The translations under genes were made by a program, and so were the position numbers. Shown in pieces: positions 49,039-57,073 of a stretch of DNA of 64,000 bases. How positions within the stretch are numbered: the stretch's first letter is position 1; every line of letters starts with the position of its first letter. This stretch comes from AP-15 sp963846635 (GTDB lineage Bacteria > Pseudomonadota > Alphaproteobacteria > ATCC43930 > CGMCC-115725). Under the pieces are notes generated by a model, which made no database searches, had not been told where the DNA came from, and saw only the letters and a program-made list of their open reading frames with translations. The stretch is taken from NCBI GenBank assembly GCA_963846635.1, contig CAWJXM010000054.1, positions 62,001 through 126,000 of the forward strand, read 5' to 3'.

Positions 49039-49347
49039 ATGACCATGAAAAACCCGCCGCACCCCGGCCAGTCCGTGCGCCACGATTGCATTAAGGCGGC
49101 TGGACTTACCATCACCGAAGCAGCGGAGATTTTGGGGGTCACCCGGCAGACGCTCAACAATCTTGTCAATGGCAAGAGCGGCATTTCGGCTGACATGGCA
49201 ATCCGGCTGGATAAGGCATTCGGCGGCGGCGCGGAAACGTGGCTGCGTCTGCAAATGGCCTACGACCTCGCACAGGCCCGCCAACACGAAGGCGATATCA
49301 ACGTTAAGCCAGTGCGGCGGCGTAAGCTCGAAGAGCCACGCCCCTAG
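49039..49347 (+). CDS. higA: HigA antitoxin
   Basis: The 102-residue protein reads MTMKNPPHPGQSVRHDCIKA, LTITEAAEILGVTRQTLNNL and VNGKSGISADMAIRLDKAFG, the HigA XRE-type DNA-binding fold. AAAGGAG precedes the start. It neutralises HigB and should repress the promoter through the palindrome at 48714-48729. The pair probably stabilises the element by post-segregational killing. Confidence 0.92.
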   Translation: MTMKNPPHPGQSVRHDCIKAAGLTITEAAEILGVTRQTLNNLVNGKSGISADMAIRLDKAFGGGAETWLRLQMAYDLAQARQHEGDINVKPVRRRKLEEPRP

Positions 49348-49353
49348 CGCTCC

Positions 49354-49683
49354 ATGAAAACCCTGCCCTCAACACCCGAACTGCTCGCCGTCGCGCGGCG
49401 CCATCTGGTTCGAGGAACCCGAGCAAGCGCTTGCCGATCCGGTACAATTTCTCGCGCATGTCATGGTGTTCGGCACGGCTGAAGATCTCAAAGCCCTGCG
49501 CGGCATCGTCACAAAAGATGACTACCGCGAAGTGCTGGAGCAGGCTCCGCCAGGCATTTTGATCCGCGCTCATGGGCCTATTGGAATCTAGTCTGCGGCC
49601 GGCATCCCGTCCCACCGCTGCCCGTGCGCACTGCCTTGCAGTCCAGCCGGCCAAATCCCCAACCGCAAAACGCCCGGCGCTAA
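49354..49683 (+). pseudogene. Conserved hypothetical gene downstream of higBA, frameshifted
   Basis: ATG 49354 opens KTLPSTPELLAVARR, then a shift leads to AIWFEEPEQALADPVQFLAH and VMVFGTAEDLKALRGIVTKD. Another shift leads to FDPRSWAYWNLVCGRHPVPP, ending with TAA at 49681-49683. I know this EEP..AL.DP..FLAHVM.YGT..D...L...PPGIFD.RSWAYWN family as common in proteobacteria next to HigBA or nucleotidyltransferase genes. Its function is unknown. This copy is broken by two indels. Confidence 0.65.
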
Positions 49684-49719
49684 AGACCGGCCGTTCCAAC
49701 CGCGGGCAAAGGGTAAAGC

Positions 49720-49828
49720 GAGAGGAAAGCCGGAAGAGGGTGAACCCGGCCGGTTGAGAGAGAGCGCTTGCCGGGTTTGGCGCCGGCGGAATACCGCGGG
49801 GCCTTCCTCCGCTCCCGGACATGCATCC
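49720..49828 (+). promoter_or_regulatory. Conserved accessory-gene leader, copy C
   Basis: Ordered blocks are AAGCCGGAAGAGGGTGAACC, GAGAGAGCGC, GCCGGGTTTGG and a late CTCCCGGAC before ATG 49829. AACCCGGC and GCCGGGTT form a perfect 8-bp stem with GAGAGCGC in the loop. Confidence 0.78.
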
Positions 49829-50407
49829 ATGCCAGATTACTTTACCCCGACCGTGGTTCAGCCGGCGATACCGGTTGCTGACATGACGCCGCTCGAGCAG
49901 CTCCTGCTGACGCATGTTTTCCAGGCCAAGCCCCAGGGCGAAAGTCTCTACCTCTTCGCCGGCGAAGAACCGTCGGCCGTATTGTGGCTCGACCGCGGCC
50001 CAGTTGAAGCCGCCCTCGCCCGCTCCGAAACCCCGCCCTGGAACTGGGCCAACTGCGCCATCAGGCACTTGCTTTCCGAACTGCCCGCGGACGATGCCGA
50101 GATCGAATTCGTCATTTCGAACGGCTGGCAATACATCCTCAATGACATTGTGCGGCGCTCGCCGACCTTGTGCTACGTAACCATCATCTCTTCCTTCACC
50201 TGTTCCAGAATGTTGCCTGACGGTTTCGGCGGCGAGGCCGTGCTGATCACAGCTGATAATGTGTTCAGCAAGAACACGCACGACGTGATCACCGATTTTT
50301 TAGCGCAAATAGACCCGGCCGAAGCCAATACGCGGCCGCTCGTGCTGATGCGCCCGCGCCTGCGGTTCCCGCTCGAAACCGAAAAGGCAGACGCCCGCGC
50401 GTATTGA
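49829..50407 (+). CDS. Conserved accessory protein (192 residues), right copy
   Basis: It reads MPDYFTPTVVQPAIPVADMT, PLEQLLLTHVFQAKPQGESL, IEFVISNGWQYILNDIVRRS and YVTIISSFTCSRMLPDGFGG, paralogous to 37948-38466. It has a 25-residue C-terminal extension (VLMRPRLRFPLETEK) absent from the left copy. An ATG at 49821 in another frame is ignored because homology starts at 49829. Unknown function. Confidence 0.7.
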   Translation: MPDYFTPTVVQPAIPVADMTPLEQLLLTHVFQAKPQGESLYLFAGEEPSAVLWLDRGPVEAALARSETPPWNWANCAIRHLLSELPADDAEIEFVISNGWQYILNDIVRRSPTLCYVTIISSFTCSRMLPDGFGGEAVLITADNVFSKNTHDVITDFLAQIDPAEANTRPLVLMRPRLRFPLETEKADARAY

Positions 50408-50448
50408 GCGCGCGGTTCCCCTCATTCCAGTTCCCGGAGATATCCGTC

Positions 50449-50709
50449 ATGCCGACAATCACACCAGCCCAGGCGCGCGCGCAGCTGCGCCGGCATCACT
50501 TCGCGCATATGCACCCGTCGATCACCCCGGAACGTGTTGCCGCGGCGGTCGAACGCGAATTGACCAGCCTTGACAATCCCGGCTTTTGCCTCGCATGAGG
50601 CGCGGAAGAAACCGAGGGCTGCGAACCCGATGCCCGGCAATACACATGCGAAAGCTGCGGCCAGCCGGCGGTTTATGGCGCCGAGGAAATCCTGATCGCT
50701 ATTGCCTGA
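50449..50709 (+). pseudogene. Small zinc-ribbon protein, right copy, with TGA at a cysteine position
   Basis: From ATG 50449 the protein reads MPTITPAQARAQLRRHHFAH, MHPSITPERVAAAVERELTS, LDNPGFCLA, then TGA at 50596-50598. It continues in the same frame as GAEETEGCEPDARQYTCESC, GQPAVYGAEEILIAIA to a second TGA at 50707. In the left-arm homologue the position of the first TGA is the second Cys of CLVCG. The simplest view is a TGC/TGT to TGA nonsense mutation in a zinc ribbon. Confidence 0.6.
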
Positions 50710-50730
50710 CAGCCCGAACCTCAACTCCCG

Positions 50731-50755
50731 GGCCCGCTCCGCGCGGGCCTTTTTT
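50731..50755 (+). terminator. Intrinsic terminator after the zinc-ribbon gene (right arm)
   Basis: ggcccgc tccgc gcgggcc is followed by six T. It is identical to the left-arm terminator at 37603-37627. Confidence 0.8.
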
Positions 50756-50808
50756 GTAACCAGGGCACCGCCGCGGCGGCGCCACTCTTCAGAAGAGGAA
50801 ACCACAAA

Positions 50809-51300
50809 ATGGAAAGCTGCAACGCTGCCATCTCAATCGGCGGAAAGATCAAGCGATCCGCTATTGCCGAATTGGCAGCAGCCCTGGCACATGACAGCGC
50901 CACTATCGATTGGACGGACTTTCTCGAAGATGGCGAGCTTGTCGATCACATTCTTGGCAAGGTTGCCGCGAAGGATCATCTGTACTTCTGCAATAACGAA
51001 CAACCGTGGGGACAGTACGAAAGCACTGAGGCTTTCTGTCGCCAGAACGGGCTGATCTATGTCTTGGAATATGAAGCCGGCGGCGAATGGTCCCCAGGCA
51101 TGGAATACCGCTCCCCCGACATGGAGCCGGGCAAGGTGCGCACATGGCCGATCTCTGAAATTGGCCGCGGCCCGCTGATTGATGCCGAGGATATCCAAAA
51201 GCATCTCGACGCCGGCACCCTAGCTGATGAGATCGCGCTAATGGCAGCGATCCACAAATTCCCGTGGCCTCTGGAAATCGTCGAGGACGAGGGTTTTTAA
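50809..51300 (+). CDS. Conserved hypothetical protein of 163 residues, right copy
   Basis: Identical in sequence to the product of 37058-37549. GAGGAAACCACAAA precedes the ATG. It is the only gene fully inside the 694-bp inverted repeat. Two identical genes on opposite strands 13 kb apart imply recent duplication or gene conversion. Function unknown. Confidence 0.7.
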   Translation: MESCNAAISIGGKIKRSAIAELAAALAHDSATIDWTDFLEDGELVDHILGKVAAKDHLYFCNNEQPWGQYESTEAFCRQNGLIYVLEYEAGGEWSPGMEYRSPDMEPGKVRTWPISEIGRGPLIDAEDIQKHLDAGTLADEIALMAAIHKFPWPLEIVEDEGF

Positions 51301-51404
51301 GCGCCTCCACGGCAAGCCGGAACGCTTAACTGCCGAGGCCGAGTAACCCAACGGATCATCCTACCTCACGCCAGTCACAGCCTCCCTGGCCCGCTTCGCG
51401 CCCG

Positions 51405-51521
51405 CGGCCTCGAGGTCATCCTGATCACCGTCGATGTCGTCGCGGCAAGTCCACCAGCGACATCATCGAAGACTTTCTGGCCGAAGCGCATCTCGACGAG
51501 CCCGCGGCAGCGGCCGCCTGA
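51405..51521 (+). pseudogene. C-terminal scrap of a third 172-residue-type accessory protein
   Basis: One frame reads EVILITVDVV and, after a shift, GKSTSDIIEDFLAEAHLDEP with AAAAA and a stop at 51519-51521. This matches the end of the 37948-38466 protein (VLITANAIVGKSTNDIIADF). It begins directly at the edge of the inverted repeat. A third copy of the accessory block was probably deleted here. Confidence 0.55.
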
Positions 51522-51748
51522 TCTCATCCCTCCCTTTTCCGGAGACATCGACAATGTCCCCCTTACGAATATGCCCACAACCCAGAGATGCAGGGCTTCC
51601 TTCAGCAGCCTGAATACGCACGACCTGCCGGCGGCACTTGCCAAGCTGACCCGGCAGTGATCCCGACGGCTGCAAGCGCCGCGAGAGTGAAAGGAATGCC
51701 GAAAGCAGGGTGCCCCAGCAGGCATCTAGAGGACTCAAGGAGAACGCC
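51522..51748. other. Degraded intergenic stretch
   Basis: About 225 bp with coding-like scraps such as PPYEYAHNPEMQGFLQQPEY in one plus-strand frame but no intact start-to-stop gene. CGGAGACATCGACA before an ATG at 51553 looks like a former gene start. Confidence 0.3.
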
Positions 51749-52177
51749 ATGACCACCACCGACACACCACGTCCAGGCCGGATCATCCGGCTCGCCTCTA
51801 TCACGCGCGCCCTCGTTCGATCCAAGCCCGGCACCATCTTCGTGTTCGGAGACAACATGGAAGGACGCGGGTACGGGGGACAGGCCGCCGCCATGCGCGG
51901 CGAGCCGAATGCTATCGGCGTCCCCACCAAGTGGCGGCCCCAGCGCGACGAACGCGCCTATTTCCGCGACGAAGACTTGCTGAATCATGCCGTCCGGAAC
52001 GCCATCACGAGAGCGTTCGATCGAATGACCGCTGCGCTCGCCGCCGGACATGATGTCGTCATCCCGATCGGCGGGCTCGGCACCGGATTGGCTCAGCTGC
52101 CCCAACGCGCACCTAAGATTCATGCCTGCATCGAACGGCGTATTGCCAACCTGTCGGACCCGATACCCTCCCAATAG
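51749..52177 (+). CDS. Macro-domain-like conserved protein
   Basis: ATG 51749 after AAGGAGAACGCC gives a 142-residue protein with FVFGDNMEGRGYGGQAAAMR, NAIGVPTKWRPQRDERAYFR and DVVIPIGGLGTGLAQLPQRA. The GDN..G.G.GGQA...R..PNAIGVPTK and IPIGGLGTG.A.L..RAP patterns are shared with phage and plasmid proteins that I consider macro-like, that is possibly ADP-ribose or NAD-derivative binding. The pattern looks intact. A role in countering NAD-based defence is a guess. Confidence 0.6.
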   Translation: MTTTDTPRPGRIIRLASITRALVRSKPGTIFVFGDNMEGRGYGGQAAAMRGEPNAIGVPTKWRPQRDERAYFRDEDLLNHAVRNAITRAFDRMTAALAAGHDVVIPIGGLGTGLAQLPQRAPKIHACIERRIANLSDPIPSQ

Positions 52178-52500
52178 CGCCCAACGGCGGATACCGGTCC
52201 GACCAGGCACAGACACGAGCAGCCATTTCCACAAAGACCCTCCTACCCCGCAGGCTATACCGGGATTCGGGCAATGGAATGCCGCGCGGAAACAGCTCAA
52301 CCTAGCCAAAGATCAGGTACTGCTTCTTTGCGGTGTCTTCGCCGACGCGACTACATCGGCGGCGGCAATAATTTTGCCTCGCTCGATCGCCTGCAAAACT
52401 CCGCTCAACTCGCCCGCGTGATCCGCCTTGCCGGTCTTGCCTGAGGGCTTGTCAATCCGGCGGCGGCGCCCTGCCGCCCTACCCGCAGAAGGAATAAGGT
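52178..52500. other. Stretch with gene scraps
   Basis: No intact gene. Two coding-like pieces occur on the plus strand in different frames: FGQWNAARKQLNLAKDQVLL near 52265-52325 and RDYIGGGNNFASLDRLQNSA then QLARVIRLAGLA up to a stop at 52441. They may be remains of one accessory gene. Confidence 0.3.
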
Positions 52501-52701
52501 ATGGCTGATATCAAAATTTGTATTGTCGAACGCGCACTAAGCGACAGCTCAACGGTGTTCGATGTGCATGTCGGCGGCTTGGTGCTGCCGGCCGTTACGG
52601 AAGCAGATGCAGATGATCTGGCGCGCAAACTGCAGCGCGCAATCCTGGATCACACAAACGAAACAGTCACAATTCAGTACGGGGAGGACAATACGCCATG
52701 A
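52501..52701 (+). CDS. 66-residue hypothetical protein
   Basis: It reads MADIKICIVERALSDSSTVF, DVHVGGLVLPAVTEADADDL and ARKLQRAILDHTNETVTIQY. AGAAGGAATAAGGT precedes the start and the stop overlaps the next gene (ATGA). A small alpha/beta acidic protein of unknown role. Confidence 0.55.
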   Translation: MADIKICIVERALSDSSTVFDVHVGGLVLPAVTEADADDLARKLQRAILDHTNETVTIQYGEDNTP

Positions 52702-52989
52702 AAGCGCAAATCATCATGTTTATGAAACTCCCCGAGTTCGACAGCAAGAGACGCAACGGCTATCTGGCGACCAAAGGCGTCGAGATATCCGTACTGGCAT
52801 CGTCGATTAACACCGATCGTGACGTAACCGCATTCATCCAACCGATCAGCATCCGCGGCCACGCCAGCCCGGCGTGCCGGGTATCAATCGCTTTGCCGGC
52901 ACTCCCTGAAGTCATTAACCCGACTTCGCGGATTGGAGCCATTTTGTGTGGCCCACCTGCTGGAAATCAACGGGTTAGCCGGAAAGGTC
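52698..52989 (+). pseudogene. Hypothetical gene cut by transposon insertions
   Basis: ATG 52698 overlaps the previous stop and gives MKAQIIMFMKLPEFDSKRRN, GYLATKGVEISVLASSINTD and RVSIALPALPEVINPTSRIG. At 52990 the IS66-like element begins. The sequence on the far side (54678 on) is the edge of an IS1634 element, so the 3' part of the gene is lost or displaced. Confidence 0.5.
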
Positions 52990-54677
52990 GTAAGAGGGGC
53001 AAAATTCCGGGCGGGGGTCGATTTTTTTCTTGCCCCGACGCGGTGCGGTTTAATTCAACCTCCCTGTGGTCGTCCCACCCGACATCGATGGTCTGCCGCC
53101 GGCCGAGCTGAGGCAGTTGCTTCTGAAGCTGCTGGAGAACAACGCCGAGCTGAAGCGCCAGAATGCTGAGCTGCGCGAGGAGATCGCACGCCTGAAAGGG
53201 CTGAAGGGCCGACCGTCGATCAAACCCAGTGGGATGGAGAACGGCACCTCGCCGAAGCCCGGCGAAAGAGGGGCCCGTCGCCGCAGGCGCGGCAAGGTCG
53301 TGCCGCGGGTCAAGGTCGAGGAGCAGATCCTCAAGGCGGAGGTTCCTGAAGGCTCGCGCTTCAAAGGGTATGAGGATTTCGTGGTGCAGGACCTCGAGCT
53401 GCGGGCCCGGGTGATCCGTTATCGGCGCGAGCGCTGGGTGAGCCCAGATGGTCAGACGGTGATCGCGCCCTTGCCGCCTGATGTCAGGGGGCACTTCGGG
53501 CCGGCGCTGCGCCGCTTTGTGCTGATGCAATACCACCAGGGGCAAGTGAGCGTGCCGCGGCTGATGGCGCTGCTGCAAGCGATGGGCCTCGCCATCTCCA
53601 AGCGGCAGGTCATGCGTTTGCTGATCGCCGGGCAGGATGAATTCCTGGCCGAAGCGCGTGACGTGCTGCGCGTGGGTCTGGAGACCGCCCGTTGGATTAC
53701 GGTGGATGACACCGGTGCACGTCACAAGGGCACGACCGGCGTCTGCACGCAGATCGGCAACGACAACTTCACCTGGTTCGGGACGACGGAAAGCAAAAGT
53801 CGCCTAAACTTCCTCGGTCTGCTGCGTGCCGGGCACACCGATTACGTGATCAATGATGCCGCCCTGGCCTACATGCGCGAACATGCGCTGGCTGGGCTGA
53901 CCATTGCCAGGCTCGCGGAACATCCCGACAAACAGTTTGCCGATCCGGCCGCCTGGCAGGCGCACCTTGAACGGTTGGGCCTCACGGCGCTCAACGTGAC
54001 GCCCAACCCGGTGCAGATCGCCACCGAGGGCGCGCTGTGGGGCAGCATCCACGGGCACGCGTTTCTGCGTGATACGGTGATCGTCAGCGATGACGCTGGC
54101 CAGTTCAACGTCGGTCGGCACGCGTTATGCTGGGTTCACGCGGAGCGGCTGATTCATAAGCTCGACACGTTCACCGCGCAGCAGCGTGTCGCGCAGAAGC
54201 ATGTCCGCGCGTTGATCTGGCGGTTCTACGCCGATCTGAAAGCGTACCGCCTCAACCCCACGCCCCGCCGTCGCGGACAACTTCGCGCCCGCTTCGATCG
54301 TATCTTTTGCCGCCGCACCGGCTTCGTCACGCTTGATCGCCTGCTGGTGCGGCTGCATGCCAACAAGCCCGAATTGCTGGCCGTGCTGGATCACCCCGAT
54401 ATCCCACTGCATACCAACGGTTCCGAGCGCGACATCCGCAGCCACGTGACCAAGCGTAAGGTCAGCGGCGGCACCCGCAGTGATGTCGGGCGAGACTGTC
54501 GCGATGCCTTCCTCGGGCTCGCCAAGACCTGCGCCAAATTGGGCATCGCGTTTTGGGATTATCTCGGCCGCCGCCTCGGCATTTCCGAGCAACCCGCTGT
54601 ACTGCTCCTGCCAGATATCATCCGGTGCCGCGGCCAACCTGCATAAATTCTGCTGCCCGCCATTTTGCCCCACTTAC
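52990..54677. mobile_element. IS66-like insertion sequence with 8-bp duplication
   Basis: The ends gtaagaggggcaaaat (52990 on) and its inverted near-copy ending at 54677 form about 25-bp inverted repeats with a few mismatches. The 8-bp gaaaggtc is duplicated at 52982-52989 and 54678-54685. The GTAAG start and 8-bp duplication fit the IS66 group. It inserted right at the edge of an older IS1634 copy. Confidence 0.85.
53066..54646 (+). CDS. IS66-like transposase
   Basis: The 526-residue protein has a coiled-coil start (LRQLLLKLLENNAELKRQNA), a basic linker and PEGSRFKGYEDFVVQDLELR. The DDE domain has ARWITVDDTGARHKGTTGVC, VIVSDDAGQFNV with HALCWVHAERLIHKLDTF, and the late PLHTNGSERDIRSHVTKRKV box with the catalytic Glu. 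A GTG start at 53066 is used because no upstream ATG is in frame. It appears intact. It lacks the TnpA/TnpB helpers of classical IS66. Confidence 0.85.
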   Translation: MVVPPDIDGLPPAELRQLLLKLLENNAELKRQNAELREEIARLKGLKGRPSIKPSGMENGTSPKPGERGARRRRRGKVVPRVKVEEQILKAEVPEGSRFKGYEDFVVQDLELRARVIRYRRERWVSPDGQTVIAPLPPDVRGHFGPALRRFVLMQYHQGQVSVPRLMALLQAMGLAISKRQVMRLLIAGQDEFLAEARDVLRVGLETARWITVDDTGARHKGTTGVCTQIGNDNFTWFGTTESKSRLNFLGLLRAGHTDYVINDAALAYMREHALAGLTIARLAEHPDKQFADPAAWQAHLERLGLTALNVTPNPVQIATEGALWGSIHGHAFLRDTVIVSDDAGQFNVGRHALCWVHAERLIHKLDTFTAQQRVAQKHVRALIWRFYADLKAYRLNPTPRRRGQLRARFDRIFCRRTGFVTLDRLLVRLHANKPELLAVLDHPDIPLHTNGSERDIRSHVTKRKVSGGTRSDVGRDCRDAFLGLAKTCAKLGIAFWDYLGRRLGISEQPAVLLLPDIIRCRGQPA

Positions 54678-54689
54678 GAAAGGTCTTCA

Positions 54690-56468
54690 CTACGGCAAGG
54701 GTTGGTTGGCTGGGTCGGTTGCAGTGATCCTGGGTAGTGGCTGAGGCGGCAATTGGAACCTGAGCTGGTTGATCAGGAGTTGCAGCTCGGGTTCCGGCTG
54801 GGTGTATCGGGTCAGCACGAGTTCGCGGCCGTCTGTGGTCGGGAGATGGACGTCGATCATTTGGACCGCGGCGAACTTCTCGATAGCGCTGCGGGCGCTC
54901 AGCCCCGGCGCCAGCGCATGCAGGCGGCGCTGCAGCGTGATGTACGAACAATAGGCCAGAAAGGCGATGAAGATATGGGCCTCGATCCGGCGTTCCTCGT
55001 GATGGAAGATCGGTCGGATGGCGAGATCTCCCTTCAGGTTTTTGAAGGCTTCTTCGACGGCGACGAGCTGGATGTAGTATTGCCAGAGAGTCGCGGGGTC
55101 GCCTTCGGTGAGATTGGTGCGTAGCAGATAGCGCCCTTCGCGTCGCCGGATCTGGCGCAGCCTGGTTCGGTTGAGCGCGAAGGCAAAGCTGGCTGAGGCC
55201 TGGTCGAGCTTGATGTCGATCAGGCGCCAGCCGATCGGCGCCTTGGCACGGGCAGCACCCAGCTTCATCAGCAATTGCTCGCGCGTGATCTTCATCGCGG
55301 CGAGCTCGTTGAGGCGCCGCCACAGCCATTTCAACTGCCGCCGGCGCATCGCCCGCTCCTTCAAGACCCGGTCGGCGCTTTGGGCGAAGACATAGAACTC
55401 GTCGTCCTGGGCCAGCAATTTGACTTGCACGCCCTGACGAGCCTCCTGCCAGGGCTGGTCGAGGAGATGCTTCTCCAACCGGGTCAGACGGCCCTTTGGT
55501 GTGCCCACCAGATAGCGCACCGGCGGATCGCTGTGGCGCATCTCGGCCAGCACCGCCTCGCTCGGAATGCCGCGATCCATCACCCAGACGCGCCGGGCCT
55601 TGCCGTACTGCGTCTCGATCTTGCCGAGAAATTGCCGCAGCGTCTGGTTATCCGCCGTGTTGCCGGGGAGCACCTCGTAGGCCAGCGGCAGGCCTTCCGG
55701 GGTGACCACCAAGGCGATCACCACCTGCGGGCAATCCGGCCGATGATCGCGGCTGTAACCATGCCGGCGCTTGTCGCCTTCCGGCAGCTGTGCGGCGTCG
55801 ATCTCGAAATAGGTGCTGGTCAGATCATAAAGCAGCACATCGAAGCTGGCGTTGAACAGGTCGCGCCAGCGTCCGACCAGGTGCGCGAACAACGCGTCCT
55901 TGTGCTCGAGCCGTCGGTCGTGGCAGGCATACAGCTTGTGCGCCGCGGCCAGGCCAAAATCGGCGCCCAGGAGATCGGCCATGGCGCTGTTGCCGAACCA
56001 GTCGCGATGCAGTTTCCACTCGCTGCCCGGTGCGATCAGCCGATAGGCCACCAGAACCTGGAGAATCTGGTCCCAGCGCGTCCCCTTTCGGCTCGGCGGC
56101 AGGCGGTCGGCCCAGAACCGGTCCAACTGCAGCTCGCGCCACAGCTGACCCGCCAGCCAGCACGCCCCCCATTGCCGCGGCCGGCACAGCCTGAGCGCCG
56201 ACAGGCAAAGACGCACGACCGAGCCGTCATCGGCCACCGCCGCGTAGCGATCCTCGGGGAACAGCGCCAGCCTCCGTTGCTCTCCGGACGCTGTGTCGAA
56301 TACCTCGATCGCTTTACGCCAAGCCACGGCCTGTGACGAATGGATCTCTCCTAAATACAGGACCTGTCGCTGCACCACCCGGCCATCGTCGAGACGCCGA
56401 TTCTCAACGATGTTCCAATAGACGTGCGTCTTGCCGTCCTTCTGCCGTCGGGTCTGCCGCAGAAACAT
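54690..56468 (-). CDS. IS1634-family transposase
   Basis: The intact 592-residue enzyme reads MFLRQTRRQKDGKTHVYWNI, DVLLYDLTSTYFEIDAAQLP (first Asp), PLAYEVLPGNTADNQTLRQF, ARRVWVMDRGIPSEAVLAEM (second Asp) and YIQLVAVEEAFKNLKGDLAI with the catalytic Glu, then RPIFHHEERRIEAHIFIAF. The order and length match IS1634. A 13-bp direct repeat aggtcttcactac lies at both outer edges (left copy now split by the IS66-like insertion, right copy 56514-56526), consistent with this family's long duplications. Confidence 0.92.
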   Translation of the reverse strand: MFLRQTRRQKDGKTHVYWNIVENRRLDDGRVVQRQVLYLGEIHSSQAVAWRKAIEVFDTASGEQRRLALFPEDRYAAVADDGSVVRLCLSALRLCRPRQWGACWLAGQLWRELQLDRFWADRLPPSRKGTRWDQILQVLVAYRLIAPGSEWKLHRDWFGNSAMADLLGADFGLAAAHKLYACHDRRLEHKDALFAHLVGRWRDLFNASFDVLLYDLTSTYFEIDAAQLPEGDKRRHGYSRDHRPDCPQVVIALVVTPEGLPLAYEVLPGNTADNQTLRQFLGKIETQYGKARRVWVMDRGIPSEAVLAEMRHSDPPVRYLVGTPKGRLTRLEKHLLDQPWQEARQGVQVKLLAQDDEFYVFAQSADRVLKERAMRRRQLKWLWRRLNELAAMKITREQLLMKLGAARAKAPIGWRLIDIKLDQASASFAFALNRTRLRQIRRREGRYLLRTNLTEGDPATLWQYYIQLVAVEEAFKNLKGDLAIRPIFHHEERRIEAHIFIAFLAYCSYITLQRRLHALAPGLSARSAIEKFAAVQMIDVHLPTTDGRELVLTRYTQPEPELQLLINQLRFQLPPQPLPRITATDPANQPLP

Positions 56469-56675
56469 GATGGCACGAACCTTGGCGCAGAAACCCGATC
56501 CGGGGAATAGGGTAGGTCTTCACTACAGCCAATCCCAGCGATACTCGCCAATACGAGCCCTATCAATTCAATTGCTTGCTTGCTCGCGCGGCACTCAAAA
56601 TCGCATTCTTGAGCAGCCAATCCGCGAAGTCGGGTTAAAGCGCTGCGGCGGATCGTCGATGAGCCACGTCTCGGC

Positions 56676-56743
56676 TGGAATGCGCAAGAGCCTAGAGAGC
56701 GCCTGGCCGGACGTACCGAACCCGCTCTCGGAGCAGGGGATGA
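56676..56743 (+). promoter_or_regulatory. Degenerate accessory-gene leader, copy I
   Basis: The 3' half of the conserved leader is present before the 74-residue gene: CTAGAGAGCGCCTGGCCGG, CGAACCCGC and TCTCGGAG. The GTGAACCCGG block is missing, perhaps removed by the nearby IS1634 insertion. Confidence 0.5.
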
Positions 56744-56746
56744 ATG

Positions 56747-56968
56747 ATGGCCGCAACACCAAAATTCAAGGTCTACAGCACGGACGGCGAGTATGTCGCT
56801 GCTTGCAAATACGCCGAGGATGCCGCGGCTGTCGTCGCCTCCTATGAGGGTGGGACGATCCGGCTCGGCCATCGTAAAATCCTCTTCACGGAGGGCGCGG
56901 AAACTGAGACCGCCGGCAACAGCTGCGACGGCGTTGCTCAGATCATCCATTCGAGGATACCAAAATGA
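56747..56968 (+). CDS. 73-residue accessory protein
   Basis: It reads MAATPKFKVYSTDGEYVAAC and KYAEDAAAVVASYEGGTIRL, then GHRKILFTEGAETETAGNSC. The beta-rich small protein with VYSTDGEYVAACKYAEDAAA resembles accessory proteins of alphaproteobacterial mobile elements, but I cannot name a family. An ATG one codon upstream (56744) is equally possible. A terminator follows at 57021. Confidence 0.6.
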   Translation: MAATPKFKVYSTDGEYVAACKYAEDAAAVVASYEGGTIRLGHRKILFTEGAETETAGNSCDGVAQIIHSRIPK

Positions 56969-57020
56969 GCATTCTGCTTGCGAGGCGCGCCTAACTTCTC
57001 TCCTCAATACCAAAACCAAG

Positions 57021-57045
57021 GGTCCGCATCAGCGCGGACCTTTTT
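57021..57045 (+). terminator. Intrinsic terminator before the methyltransferase leader
   Basis: ggtccgc (57021-57027) pairs with gcggacc (57034-57040), followed by five T. It separates the 73-residue gene from the methyltransferase unit, so the latter needs its own promoter in 57046-57164. Confidence 0.78.
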
Positions 57046-57073
57046 ATCAGCACCCGCAGCTGATGGCAGTACC

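Larger units (their letters stand above)
50701..51394. repeat. 694-bp inverted repeat, right copy
   Basis: Inverted duplicate of 36964-37657, including a terminator, the complete 163-residue gene and its downstream sequence up to ggcccgc at 51394. Beyond 51394 the sequence joins the C-terminal scrap of a 172-residue-type protein, so the duplicated block ends in a rearrangement. Confidence 0.9.

Noticed and set aside
50596..50709. Selenoprotein call for the zinc-ribbon gene
   Set aside because: TGA lies at a Cys position, but no convincing SECIS-like hairpin follows and the left homologue uses Cys. A nonsense mutation is simpler.
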